Below, one piece after another: positions 7,632-16,081 of a stretch of DNA of 64,000 nucleotides. The notes under the pieces were generated by a model that worked only from the letters and a program-made list of their open reading frames with translations, had not been told where the DNA came from and did no database searches. Position 1 is the stretch's first letter, and every line of letters begins with the position of its first letter. The DNA is from Pseudomonas sp. StFLB209 (lineage in GTDB: Bacteria; Pseudomonadota; Gammaproteobacteria; Pseudomonadales; Pseudomonadaceae). Location: NCBI RefSeq assembly GCF_000829415.1, contig NZ_AP014637.1:930001-994000 (forward strand), given 5' to 3'. A program made the translations under genes and the position numbers.

Positions 7632-8843
7632 GTGACGACGCCTGTGATTGCTCCTGTGAAGGCCCCTTTACCTGCCTCTTTCACCAGCCCCTTACACCTG
7701 GCCCGTAACCTGGCCTGCGAATTTGCCTCCAACGCCGCCGAGCGCGACGCCCAGGGCGGCACCCCCCAGGCCGAGCGCGATGCGTTGCGCCACAGCGGCC
7801 TGCTGGGTTTGAGCATTCCGACCCGTTTCGGTGGCCTGGGCGCCAGCTGGCGCGAGACTTTTGATGTGGTGCGCGAATTCGCCAAGGTCGACAGCTCGAT
7901 CGCCCACGTGTTCGGCTTTCACCACCTGATGCTGGCCACCGTGCGGCTGTTTTCCCGCCCGGACCAATGGCAACCCTGGTTCGAGCAGACCGCCCGGCAA
8001 AACTGGTTCTGGGGCAACGCCCTGAACCCGCTGGACACTCGCACGGTGCTGAAGACCTTCGACGGCTGGCGGGAATTTTCCGGGCGCAAGAGCTTTTGCT
8101 CCGGCGCCAGCGATTCGGAAATGCTCATCGCCTCGGCGGTGGATGAAAGCGCCGGCGGCAAACTGATCATTGCCGCCATCCCCAGCGGGCGCACCGGCAT
8201 TACCCTGCACGACGACTGGGAAAACATGGGCCAGCGCCAGACCGACAGCGGCAGCGTGACCTTTGAGCGGGTACGGGTCGAAGAGTCGGAATTGCTGCTC
8301 GACCCAGGCCCGTTGAGCACCCCGTTTGCTTCACTGCGGCCGCTGATCGCCCAACTGCACTTCACCAATCTGTTTCTCGGCATCAGTGAAGGCGCGTTCG
8401 AAGAAGCGCGGCATTACACCCTCAAGGAAAGCCGCCCGTGGTTCACCTCCAAGGCTCAGGACATCAGCGAGGACCCTTACATTCTGCGCCACTACGGCGA
8501 GTTCTGGGCATCGCTGGAAGCGGTGCGGGTGCTGGTCGAGCGCGCCTGTGTGCTGCTCGATGCCGCCTGGAACAAAGGTCCGGAGCTGGGCAGCGAAGAA
8601 CGCGCGCAACTGGCGCTGGCGATTGCCAGCGCCAAGGTCAACGCCAGCCGCACCGGCCTGGACCTGACCAGCCGCCTGTTTGAAGTCACCGGTGCCCGCG
8701 CCACCCATGCCGCCCTGCGCCTGGACCGCTTCTGGCGCAACCTGCGCACCCAGACCCTGCACGACCCGCTGGATTACAAACTGCACGAGCTGGGTGACTG
8801 GGCCCTGAACGGTGCCCGCCCGACCCCGACTTTTTATTCTTGA
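7632..8843 (+). CDS. Acyl-CoA dehydrogenase-fold flavin monooxygenase (SfnC/MsuC-like)
   Basis: 403 residues with the three-part acyl-CoA dehydrogenase fold: an N-terminal helical region, a central beta domain (about 125-235, with WFWGNALNP and FSGRKSFCSGA) and a C-terminal four-helix flavin domain. It belongs to the DszC/SfnB/MsuC branch, which binds reduced flavin and oxygenates sulfur compounds rather than dehydrogenating acyl-CoA. In Pseudomonas, SfnC/MsuC is linked to methanesulfinate oxidation to methanesulfonate, the substrate of the upstream monooxygenase, so order and context fit. GTG start, with GAGGA 7 bases ahead. Lies 31 bp after ssuD and 12 bp before the activator gene. Confidence 0.82.
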   Translation: MTTPVIAPVKAPLPASFTSPLHLARNLACEFASNAAERDAQGGTPQAERDALRHSGLLGLSIPTRFGGLGASWRETFDVVREFAKVDSSIAHVFGFHHLMLATVRLFSRPDQWQPWFEQTARQNWFWGNALNPLDTRTVLKTFDGWREFSGRKSFCSGASDSEMLIASAVDESAGGKLIIAAIPSGRTGITLHDDWENMGQRQTDSGSVTFERVRVEESELLLDPGPLSTPFASLRPLIAQLHFTNLFLGISEGAFEEARHYTLKESRPWFTSKAQDISEDPYILRHYGEFWASLEAVRVLVERACVLLDAAWNKGPELGSEERAQLALAIASAKVNASRTGLDLTSRLFEVTGARATHAALRLDRFWRNLRTQTLHDPLDYKLHELGDWALNGARPTPTFYS

Positions 8844-8855
8844 GCGAGAGCCCTC

Positions 8856-9971
8856 ATGCAACTGCTGACCCTGCCCCCTTCGCCGGCCCTGGCCACGTCC
8901 ATTCGGGCCACCGCCCAAGTGTTCGAAGACCCTAAATCGCGCGCGCTGTTGGCCCACCTGCAACAGATCGCCCCCAGTGAGGCCAGTGTGCTGATCATCG
9001 GTGAAACCGGTACGGGCAAGGAGTTGGTGGCCAGGCACTTGCACAACCTCAGTGGCCGACGCAACGGGCCGTTCGTGGCGGTCAACTGCGGCGCGTTTTC
9101 CGAATCGCTGGTTGAAGCCGAGCTGTTCGGCCATGAAAAAGGCGCCTTCACCGGCGCGTTGAGTGCCAAGGCCGGCTGGTTCGAGGAGGCCAACGGCGGC
9201 ACTTTGTTTCTCGATGAAATCGGCGATTTGCCGATGGCCATCCAGGTCAAGCTGCTGCGGGTACTGCAAGAGCGCGAAGTGGTCCGCCTGGGCTCGCGCA
9301 AAAGCCTGCCGATCAACGTGCGGGTGCTGGCAGCGACCAATGTGCATCTGGAAAAAGCCATCAACGCCGGGCACTTTCGCGAAGACCTGTATTACCGGCT
9401 GAACGTGGTGACCCTGTCGTTGCACGGCCTGCGCGAGCGGCCGGGCGATATCCTGCCGTTGAGCCGGCATTTCATCCGCACCTACAGCGAGCGCCTGGGT
9501 TACGGGCAGATGACCCTCAGCCCCGGCGCCGAAGCCAAGCTGGTGGGTTACAGCTGGCCGGGCAATATTCGTGAGCTGGAAAACGTTATTCACCACAGCC
9601 TGCTGACTTGCCGCGACGGTGAAGTACAAGCCGATGACCTGCGCTTGTCCAACCTGCGCCTGGAGCGCCAGGACGACGCCGGCTACTCGCGCACCGGCGC
9701 CGACGGTGACTCGCTGGAGCAACTGCTGCAACACACGTTCCGCCGGCTGTGCGAGGAGCAGCCCGGTGCATTGCACGAGCGGGTCGAAACCGCGCTGCTA
9801 CGGGCGGCCTACCATTTCTGCCATCACAATCAGGTGCACACCGCCGAACTGCTGGGCCTGTCACGCAACGTCACCCGCACGCGGCTGATCGCCATTGGCG
9901 AACTGGTGGTCAACAAACGCCGCAACCAGGATCACGAACTGGATAACCGCCTGTTGCGCCTGTCGATCTGA
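8856..9971 (+). CDS. sfnR: SfnR-type sigma-54-dependent transcriptional activator
   Basis: 371 residues, an enhancer-binding protein without an N-terminal sensory domain; the AAA+ domain starts near residue 20. Walker A GETGTGKE is at 49-56, the sigma-54 contact loop GAFTGA at 96-101, and Walker B GGTLFLDE at 114-121. A C-terminal helix-turn-helix (HTAELLGLSRNVTRTRL) lies near 332-350. Lack of a receiver/GAF domain and a size near 360 residues are the SfnR pattern; in P. putida SfnR drives dimethyl-sulfone and methanesulfonate genes under sulfate starvation. Activity is probably set by expression level. It is last in an operon with a sigma-54 promoter and a TGTTG-N6-CAACA site, so autoregulation is likely. 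The same dyad lies before four other promoters in this window. Confidence 0.88.
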   Translation: MQLLTLPPSPALATSIRATAQVFEDPKSRALLAHLQQIAPSEASVLIIGETGTGKELVARHLHNLSGRRNGPFVAVNCGAFSESLVEAELFGHEKGAFTGALSAKAGWFEEANGGTLFLDEIGDLPMAIQVKLLRVLQEREVVRLGSRKSLPINVRVLAATNVHLEKAINAGHFREDLYYRLNVVTLSLHGLRERPGDILPLSRHFIRTYSERLGYGQMTLSPGAEAKLVGYSWPGNIRELENVIHHSLLTCRDGEVQADDLRLSNLRLERQDDAGYSRTGADGDSLEQLLQHTFRRLCEEQPGALHERVETALLRAAYHFCHHNQVHTAELLGLSRNVTRTRLIAIGELVVNKRRNQDHELDNRLLRLSI

Positions 9972-10056
9972 GCCGTTTCACCCATCACCCTGCTTCAAGC
10001 GCAAGCGACCGACGACGGACTTGCCGCTTGTGGCCTGCAACAGGCCCAGCATCAAC

Positions 10057-10072
10057 TGTTGCCTGAGCAACA
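10057..10072 (+). promoter_or_regulatory. Activator site TGTTG-N6-CAACA for the SsuABC-type importer operon
   Basis: TGTTGCCTGAGCAACA, a perfect dyad extended by flanking C and G, 88 bp upstream of the -24 element. Same 5-6-5 layout as the site before ssuD. Confidence 0.7.
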
Positions 10073-10159
10073 GTGCCTCGACATTCTGCCGCACCACATA
10101 CAGCAGCCCGTCGCCGGCAAACCGTCCCAAACGCCCGTACTACGTGGCCAGCAGCCTGA

Positions 10160-10174
10160 TGGCACGCCCCGTGC
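10160..10174 (+). promoter_or_regulatory. Sigma-54 promoter of the SsuABC-type importer operon
   Basis: TGGCAC-GCCCC-GTGC, with GG and GC exactly 10 bp apart. Predicted start of transcription about 10186, some 53 bases before the binding-protein start. Confidence 0.75.
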
Positions 10175-10238
10175 AAACAGTCATGGTTACCCAACAGCTG
10201 ATTCACAGCCCGTCCTCCATGCCTTGCGGAACCTACCC

Positions 10239-11243
10239 ATGCGTCTGACTCTCCTGGCCTCATCGCTGACCCGTCTGCCCCGCTCTGTGAAAGTCCTGGC
10301 CGCCGCCTGCATCGCCGGCCTGGCCCTGAACAGCACCGCTTATGCCGAGACCGCGCCCAAGGAAGTGCGCCTGGATTACGCCTATTACTCGCCGGTGAGT
10401 CTGGTGCTCAAGCACTTCGGCTGGCTGGAAAAAGCCCTGCCGGACTCGAAAGTCAGTTGGGTGTTCAGCCAGGGCAGTAACCGCTCGCTGGAATACCTCA
10501 ACAGTGGCGGCGCCGACTTCGGTTCGTCGGCCAGCCTGTCCGCCGTGTTGGCCCGCGCCAACGGCAGCCCGATCAAATCGGTGTACGTCTACAGCCGCGC
10601 CGAATGGACCGCGCTGGTGGTCAGCAAGGATTCACCGCTGAAAAGCATCAACGACCTCAAGGGCAAGAAAATCGCGGCCACCAAAGGCACCGACCCGTAC
10701 CTGTTCACCCTGCGCGCCCTGGCCAGTGCCGGGCTGAACAAGAACGACGTGGAACTGCTGCACCTGCAACACCCCGATGGCCGCACCGCCCTGGAAAAAG
10801 GCGATGTCGATGCTTGGGCAGGCCTGGACCCGCACATGGCCGCCAGTGAACTGCAAGCCGGCTCGCGCCTGCTGTATCGCAACAAGGACTTCAACAGCTA
10901 CGGGGTGATCAGCGTGACCGAGACCTTCGCCAAAGAGCATCCACAAACCATCAATACGGTGATCAAGGCCTATGAGCAGGCGCGGCGCTGGGCACTCGAA
11001 CACCCTGAAGAGTTCGCCAAACTGCTGGCTGATGAATCCAAATTGCCGCTCGACGTGGCCAAGCTGCAGCTGACCCGTACCGACCTGTCGGCGCCGCAAC
11101 TGAGCGACAAAGACATCGCCGCCTCGCAGGCCGCAGCACCGATTCTGGTCTCTGAAGAACTGGTCAAACGTGGCGTGGACGTCAAGCAAGTGATCTACCA
11201 GTTGATCGAGCCGTCGTTCGGCAAAGCCAGTATCCAGCCATGA
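10239..11243 (+). CDS. Sulfonate-type ABC importer substrate-binding protein (SsuA family)
   Basis: 334 residues: Sec signal peptide ending about residue 33 (STAYAET) and a NitT/SsuA-type periplasmic binding fold, with YYSPVSLVLKHFGW early, the block GGADFGSSASLSAVLARANGSP and DLKGKKIAATKGTDP. The ATG at 10239 gives the only start followed at once by a signal peptide, although the frame is open further upstream. First gene of a three-gene operon under a sigma-54 promoter, with 4-base overlaps throughout. Substrate inferred as an aliphatic sulfonate or related organosulfur compound, because the SfnR-type activator system also controls ssuD. Confidence 0.87.
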   Translation: MRLTLLASSLTRLPRSVKVLAAACIAGLALNSTAYAETAPKEVRLDYAYYSPVSLVLKHFGWLEKALPDSKVSWVFSQGSNRSLEYLNSGGADFGSSASLSAVLARANGSPIKSVYVYSRAEWTALVVSKDSPLKSINDLKGKKIAATKGTDPYLFTLRALASAGLNKNDVELLHLQHPDGRTALEKGDVDAWAGLDPHMAASELQAGSRLLYRNKDFNSYGVISVTETFAKEHPQTINTVIKAYEQARRWALEHPEEFAKLLADESKLPLDVAKLQLTRTDLSAPQLSDKDIAASQAAAPILVSEELVKRGVDVKQVIYQLIEPSFGKASIQP

Positions 11244-12082
11244 GCCAGACCAGCAAGGCGCTGAGCGCAGCGGCACCTGCCGAGCGCCCGACCAGCAACA
11301 CCGGCCAGTGGCGGCGGCGGGCCAAGGGCCTGGCACTGCCGGTGCTGATCATTGTGGTTCTGGAAGCGGTGGTGCGCCTGGGCTGGATCGCCTCCTATCA
11401 GATGCCCGCGCCCAGCGAAGTGGCGCAAACCCTGGTGCAACTGGCCGACGGCGCGCTGTGGAAACATATCGGCGCCAGCCTGTCGCGAGTGCTGGCCGGT
11501 TTCGCAGTGGGCGCCAGTCTGGGGCTGCTGTTCGCCGCCTGGGTCGGCCTGAGCCGCGAAGCCGAAGCCTGGCTGGAGCCAACCTTCGCCAGCCTGCGCG
11601 CCATTCCCAGCCTGGCCTGGGTGCCGTTGCTATTGCTGTGGTTGGGCATCGGCGAAACTTCCAAGGTGGTGCTGATTGCCATCGGTGCGTTTTTTCCGGT
11701 GTACCTCAATGGCGTGGCGGCGATTCGCAATATCGACCGCAAACTGGTGGAAGTCGGGCGCATGTACGGCTTCAGCCGTGCGCGCCTGGCCCGGCGCATT
11801 CTGTTGCCTGCGGCGTTTCCCGGGGTGTTCACCGGCCTGCGCAGCGCCTTGAGCCTGAGCTGGATGTTTCTGGTGGCCGCCGAACTGATCGCCGCCACCC
11901 GCGGCCTGGGTTACCTGCTCAGCGATGGCCGCGAAACCTCACGGCCCGACCTGGTGCTGGCGGCCATTATCGTTCTGGCCCTGCTGGGCAAAATCAGCGA
12001 CGGCCTGCTGGCCAGCCTTGAGCGCCGCTGGCTGACCTGGCGCGACACCTTTGACGGCGCAGGCCCCGGAGCCCAACCATGA
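11240..12082 (+). CDS. Sulfonate-type ABC importer permease (SsuC family)
   Basis: 280 residues with about six hydrophobic helices after an N-terminal cytoplasmic stretch, the BPD_transp_1 fold, and the typical blocks LRAIPSLAWVPLLLLWLGIG and GRMYGFSRARLARRILLPAA (EAA-loop region). Starts inside the stop of the binding-protein gene (ATGA) and ends inside the start of the ATPase gene, so all three are coupled. Unlike the fused AtsB-type permease at 3500, this is a single-domain protein that should dimerise. Confidence 0.87.
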   Translation: MSQTSKALSAAAPAERPTSNTGQWRRRAKGLALPVLIIVVLEAVVRLGWIASYQMPAPSEVAQTLVQLADGALWKHIGASLSRVLAGFAVGASLGLLFAAWVGLSREAEAWLEPTFASLRAIPSLAWVPLLLLWLGIGETSKVVLIAIGAFFPVYLNGVAAIRNIDRKLVEVGRMYGFSRARLARRILLPAAFPGVFTGLRSALSLSWMFLVAAELIAATRGLGYLLSDGRETSRPDLVLAAIIVLALLGKISDGLLASLERRWLTWRDTFDGAGPGAQP

Positions 12083-12816
12083 GTATTGCCCAGGCAACCC
12101 CATCCAGCGCTGATCTGTTGCACTTGCGGGTCGAGCGCAAATCCTTTGCCGAAACGCCCGTACTGGGCCAGATCGACCTGCGGTTGCAACCCGGCGAAAT
12201 CGTCAGCCTGCTCGGCCCCAGCGGTTGTGGCAAAAGCACCCTGCTGCGCCTGGTCGCGCAACTGGACAGCGACTTTGTCGGTGAGCTGCGCCAGCGGCCC
12301 GAACAGGTCGGGTTCGTGTTCCAGGAACCGCGGCTGATGCCCTGGCTGAGTGTGGCCGACAATATCGGCTTCAGCGACGACCGCCAGTACGACCGTGAGC
12401 GGGTTGCGGCGTTGATCGACGAAGTGGGCCTGAGCGGCTTTGCCGACGCCCTGCCCAAACAGCTGTCTGGCGGCATGGCGCAACGGGTGGCCATCGCCCG
12501 TGGCCTGTATGGCCAGCCTGAGTTGCTACTGCTCGACGAACCGTTCAGCGCGGTGGATGCCTTTACCCGCTACAAGCTGCAAGACCTGCTGCTGGAGCTG
12601 GCCCGCCGACACCATATCGGATTATTGGTGGTGACCCACGACATCGACGAAGCGCTGTACCTGAGCAATCGGGTGCTGGTGATCGGCAACCGGCCCGGCA
12701 CCGTGCGCCAGGAACTGCACGTACCGCTGAGCTACCCCCGCGAACGCAGCGACGACACCCTGGCAAGGCTGCGCAGCCAGGCGTTGAGCGCATTGCATGA
12801 TGCACGGGTACTGTAG
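12079..12816 (+). CDS. Sulfonate-type ABC importer ATP-binding protein (SsuB family)
   Basis: 245 residues. Walker A GPSGCGKST near 50, Q-loop in FVFQEPRLMPW, signature LSGGMAQR, Walker B LLLLDEPFSAVD, and the switch His in VVTHDIDEA. A compact SsuB-like ATPase completing the importer encoded by the two preceding genes; translation coupled by a 4-base overlap. A REP pair begins at its stop codon, where the operon presumably ends. Confidence 0.87.
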   Translation: MSIAQATPSSADLLHLRVERKSFAETPVLGQIDLRLQPGEIVSLLGPSGCGKSTLLRLVAQLDSDFVGELRQRPEQVGFVFQEPRLMPWLSVADNIGFSDDRQYDRERVAALIDEVGLSGFADALPKQLSGGMAQRVAIARGLYGQPELLLLDEPFSAVDAFTRYKLQDLLLELARRHHIGLLVVTHDIDEALYLSNRVLVIGNRPGTVRQELHVPLSYPRERSDDTLARLRSQALSALHDARVL

Positions 12817-12917
12817 GAGCGAGCGGGCGGCGATCCGTCTTGCTCGCGAAAGCTATCTGCCAGACGCCCCATATGTATTGTCTGGACCGGCCATCTCGCG
12901 AGCAAGCTCGCTCCTAC
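12813..12917. repeat. REP pair (BIME-like) between convergent genes
   Basis: GTAGGAGCGAGCGGGCGGCGA and its inverted partner GCGAGCAAGCTCGCTCCTAC border a 105-bp intergenic palindrome. The gap separates the end of the importer operon from the end of the GNAT gene on the other strand. Confidence 0.8.
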
Positions 12918-12933
12918 CAAGTGCAGGTCGCAG

Positions 12934-13455
12934 CTATGCCAGCGGCCTGCGTAGCCGCCACTCGCGCAATGTGGCACCGCCGCGCTCCTGTTCATGCACC
13001 AGCCCTTGATCACGCTGGTAACCCAGGGTCTGGTAGAACGCCAGAGCTCGGGCGTTGCCTTCCAGCACCCACAGGGTCACCTCACTAAACCCAGCGCCGG
13101 CCAGTTCAGCATGGGCCGTTTCCATCAATCGCCGCCCGGCACCCAGCCGCCAATGAGCCGGGTCCAGGTTGATGGCGTGAATCTCGCCGCAGCCAGCCCG
13201 CGCCTCGGCATCACGGCTGTGGCCCCAGACCAGCCAGCCGATGACCTGCCCGGCGCGCTCAGCCAACAAAACCCGTTGCCCCTCGCGAATCCGCTCTTGC
13301 CACTGCCGGGTGCGCGTCGGCAACTGATTGCCCAGGCCGCGCAGGTAGTGCTCAGGCAGCAAGTGTGCATAACCCTGTTGCCAGGCCTGAATATGAATGG
13401 CAGCGATTCTGGCGCCATCAAACGCTGTCGCGGGGCGAATTCCGGTTTCAGTCAC
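12934..13455 (-). CDS. GNAT-family N-acetyltransferase
   Basis: 173 residues with the GNAT fold: AINLDPAHWRLGAGRRLMETA is the acetyl-CoA-binding motif A region (LGAGRRLM matches the R/Q-x-x-G-x-G/A pattern) and NARALAFYQTLGY is motif B. The GTG at 13455 is chosen because AAGGAG lies 6 bases ahead and it overlaps the stop of the MFS gene by 8 bases. The longer frame seen upstream is antisense-like cysteine-rich noise. Last gene of the minus-strand operon driven from 21.3 kb. A substrate cannot be deduced; acetylating a toxic amine or amino-acid product of uptake would fit the adjacent exporter. Confidence 0.82.
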   Translation of the reverse strand: MTETGIRPATAFDGARIAAIHIQAWQQGYAHLLPEHYLRGLGNQLPTRTRQWQERIREGQRVLLAERAGQVIGWLVWGHSRDAEARAGCGEIHAINLDPAHWRLGAGRRLMETAHAELAGAGFSEVTLWVLEGNARALAFYQTLGYQRDQGLVHEQERGGATLREWRLRRPLA

Positions 13456-14863
13456 CCTTATCTCCTTGCAGCGGTTGCGCCGTATTGGCCAGGCGATAAA
13501 ACACCACACTCGATGCCGCGCACGATAGCGCACACAACAACAGCACCACGACGATATCACCGACCGAGGTTTCGCTGCGCCCATCCAGGCTTGCCAACAG
13601 GCCCAGTAATACCCCGGCCATGCTCACCGAGACGCTCATCACCAGTTGCCCGGCCATGGCCGACAGGCTGCTGGCGGCGGCGCTGCGCTCCAGCGGTACG
13701 TCCAGGTAGGTCACCGCGCCCATGGTGGTGAATTGCAGCGAGCGCGCCAGCCCTGCACTGAACAGGATCAACGCCATCAGCCAGACGGCCATTTCATGAT
13801 CGAAGCTGGCGCACAGGGCGATGCCCAAGGCGCTGAGCAGGGCGTTACCAGCCAGCAGGTGACGATAGCCAAAGCGCCGCACCAGCGGCACCGCCAGCAG
13901 CTTTATCAACAACGCGCCAACCCCGCCACACACCACCAGCCAACCAGCGGCCAGCGGGGTCATGCCCAGGCAGTTCTGCAGCAACAGCACCAACAAAAAT
14001 GGCTGGGCCGAAGTGCCCAGACGAAACAGCGCGCCACCTGCCTGGCTCAAACGAAAGCCGGGCAGGCGAAACAGTCCGAGATCGATGAGTGAGTCACGAT
14101 GGCGCCGGGCATGGATGACATACCCAAGCGCCAACAGCCCACCACCGACAATCAAGCTGCCAGCCAGCAACCTGGGCAGTTCACCTTGCGCCAGGGAGTC
14201 GAAGCCGAACACCAGCAGCGCCAATGCTCCGCCGCCCAATAGCAGCCCGCGTTTGTCCAGCGGCGGCACCTGGCGCGCCGGAAAATCCGGCACATGGCGC
14301 ACAATCAGCCAGCAACCGAACAGGCAGATCGGCAGGTTGATGAAAAAGATCCACTGCCAGCTCAGGTAGGTCACCAGCACGCCCCCGAGCAGCGGCCCCA
14401 CCAGTGGCCCGACCAACGCCGGCAAGGCCAGCCATGACATGGCTTGCAGCAGTTGCTCACGACTGGACCAGCGCAGGATGATCACCTGCCCAACCGGGGT
14501 CATCAATGCCGCGCAAGCGCCCTGCACCATACGCCCCAGACACAGCTCCAACAGCGTGTCAGCCAGGGCGCAGACCAAGGACGCAACGGTAAACATGCCC
14601 ATCGCCAACAACAGCACCCGGCGCGGCCGAAAGCGTTCGGCCGCCCAGCCGCTGACCGGCACGAACAACGCCAGCGCCAGCACGTAAAGCGACACCACCA
14701 GGTTCATGCGCAAGCCCGGTTCGCCAAGGTCCTCGGCCATTTTTGGCAAGGCGGTCATCACCGCCGTGCTGTCGAGCAACTCCATGAACAGCGCTGCGCC
14801 GATGATCACCGGCACTTTCGGGCTTTGCTCAGCGGTGGCTAACGTGACCGGTATCGCGCTCAA
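13448..14863 (-). CDS. MFS drug/metabolite exporter, DHA2 (EmrB/QacA-like) family
   Basis: About 471 residues and some 14 hydrophobic helices, the DHA2 count. Signature pieces are DSTAVMTALPKMAEDLG in helix 1, GRMVQGACAALMTPVGQ in the helix 4-5 region and PALVGPLVGPLLGG (motif C). The start is uncertain: the only start codon close to the domain is a TTG whose bases overlap the stop of the preceding gene. The open frame continues 36 codons further upstream inside that gene, but that stretch looks like a shadow. It sits in an organosulfur uptake operon, so export of a desulfurised product or a drug-like analogue is plausible. No substrate can be read from the sequence. Confidence 0.83.
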   Translation of the reverse strand: MSAIPVTLATAEQSPKVPVIIGAALFMELLDSTAVMTALPKMAEDLGEPGLRMNLVVSLYVLALALFVPVSGWAAERFRPRRVLLLAMGMFTVASLVCALADTLLELCLGRMVQGACAALMTPVGQVIILRWSSREQLLQAMSWLALPALVGPLVGPLLGGVLVTYLSWQWIFFINLPICLFGCWLIVRHVPDFPARQVPPLDKRGLLLGGGALALLVFGFDSLAQGELPRLLAGSLIVGGGLLALGYVIHARRHRDSLIDLGLFRLPGFRLSQAGGALFRLGTSAQPFLLVLLLQNCLGMTPLAAGWLVVCGGVGALLIKLLAVPLVRRFGYRHLLAGNALLSALGIALCASFDHEMAVWLMALILFSAGLARSLQFTTMGAVTYLDVPLERSAAASSLSAMAGQLVMSVSVSMAGVLLGLLASLDGRSETSVGDIVVVLLLCALSCAASSVVFYRLANTAQPLQGDKGD

Positions 14864-16071
14864 AACAGGCCCGAGACCGGCGGCCGCGTGCCTTTGAGCT
14901 GCCAGGCACCGACCACTGCAGCTTTCCAGTGCCGTGGGTTGTGGTTGGCCACGGTGCGGGCGTTGCGCCAATGCCGGTCCAGGTTGTGCGCCCGCCCGGT
15001 GGTGGACGCGCCGCCCACATCGAACACCGTCTCAGCCGCCTTGAGCGCCAGTTCGGCCACCAGGTACTGGGCCTGGGCGACCTCCACGGCGGCCTGCTCG
15101 ACGTCAGCGTCTTGCAAGCCTTCGGCCCAGGCCCGGTCGATGCTGTCGGCGGCGCGCAACACCAGCGCCTCGGCGCCATAAGCACGGGCGGCGATATCGC
15201 CCACCGACAACTCCACGTAAGGGTCGTCCACCGACTGGCTGGCGCTGCTGTGCTTGATCGGCCTGGCATGTTCGCGGGCAAACCGGCTGGCGTCATTCAG
15301 TGCATTACGGGCGATACCGGCCTGCACGGTGCCGAGGAACAATTGCAGGAAGGGCGTGACGATGGTGCGCTTGCCCTCCTCCACGGTGCGGGTGCGCAGC
15401 TCGCTGGCGTCGACCCGCACGTTATTCAGGTGGGTGGTGCCACTGGCGGTCAGGCGCTGGCCCATGGCGTCGAAGTCGTCGAGCAACTCCAGGCCCTCAC
15501 GGCCACGGGGCAGGATGAACGACACTGGCTGTTCATCTTCGTCCAGCGCCACGGCGCTGACCCAGTCAGCGAACAGCGCACCGGTGCTGTAGAACTTGCT
15601 GCCGGTTGCCCGGTAGTGATCGCCCTCGCGCACCAGCCGTGCGGCAATCGAGCCATTGGCACCGCCCAGTTCCCAGCCGGCATTGCCAATCACCGCGCCA
15701 TCCAGATAGCGGGCAAACCAATGCTGGCGCTCTGGTTCGGCGTCATCGCTGGTTGAAGCCAGCAAGCCTTCGACAAAGGCAAAGCCGGGACGCAGCGCCT
15801 GGGCGACATTGGAGTCCACCGAGGCTACCTGCAGCAGCAGTTCGATCACATCGCGCACACTGCCTTCGGGGCCGCCAAAGCGGCGCGGGATGCGCACGGT
15901 GTAGAGACCGGCGGCGGCCAGTCGGGCAATCGCCTCGAACGGCAAGCGGCGTTCACGCTCGCGCTCGGCGGAGCCTGCGCCAATCTCGGGCAGCAGCGCC
16001 GCAATACGCGCCTTGAGTTCAGCCACACTGGTCGCCGCAGGCTGGGTGGGCAGTCGTTGATAAGTGGTCAT
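14860..16071 (-). CDS. SfnB/DszC-like acyl-CoA dehydrogenase-fold oxidoreductase
   Basis: 403 residues, the same fold and almost the same length as the protein at 7632. N-terminal helical domain with VRIPRRFGGPEGSVRDVIEL, central beta domain (GNAGWELGGANGS, GSKFYSTGALFADW, DFDAMGQRLTASGTT), C-terminal helical flavin domain ending RHWRNARTVANHNPRHWK. This tail (RHWRNART...HNP) is typical of the SfnB/DszC branch of sulfur-acquisition flavoenzymes. Start at 16071 is preceded by AAGGA. Follows the ABC ATPase gene by 10 bp and overlaps the MFS start. Inferred to oxygenate a sulfur compound imported by the operon's transporter; reduced flavin must come from another locus. Confidence 0.84.
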   Translation of the reverse strand: MTTYQRLPTQPAATSVAELKARIAALLPEIGAGSAERERERRLPFEAIARLAAAGLYTVRIPRRFGGPEGSVRDVIELLLQVASVDSNVAQALRPGFAFVEGLLASTSDDAEPERQHWFARYLDGAVIGNAGWELGGANGSIAARLVREGDHYRATGSKFYSTGALFADWVSAVALDEDEQPVSFILPRGREGLELLDDFDAMGQRLTASGTTHLNNVRVDASELRTRTVEEGKRTIVTPFLQLFLGTVQAGIARNALNDASRFAREHARPIKHSSASQSVDDPYVELSVGDIAARAYGAEALVLRAADSIDRAWAEGLQDADVEQAAVEVAQAQYLVAELALKAAETVFDVGGASTTGRAHNLDRHWRNARTVANHNPRHWKAAVVGAWQLKGTRPPVSGLF

Positions 16072-16081
16072 CAGGCAGTCC

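Noticed and set aside
10059..10238. Upstream 60-codon extension of the SsuA-type binding protein
   Set aside because: It overlaps the activator dyad and the sigma-54 promoter, and the signal peptide starts only at 10239.
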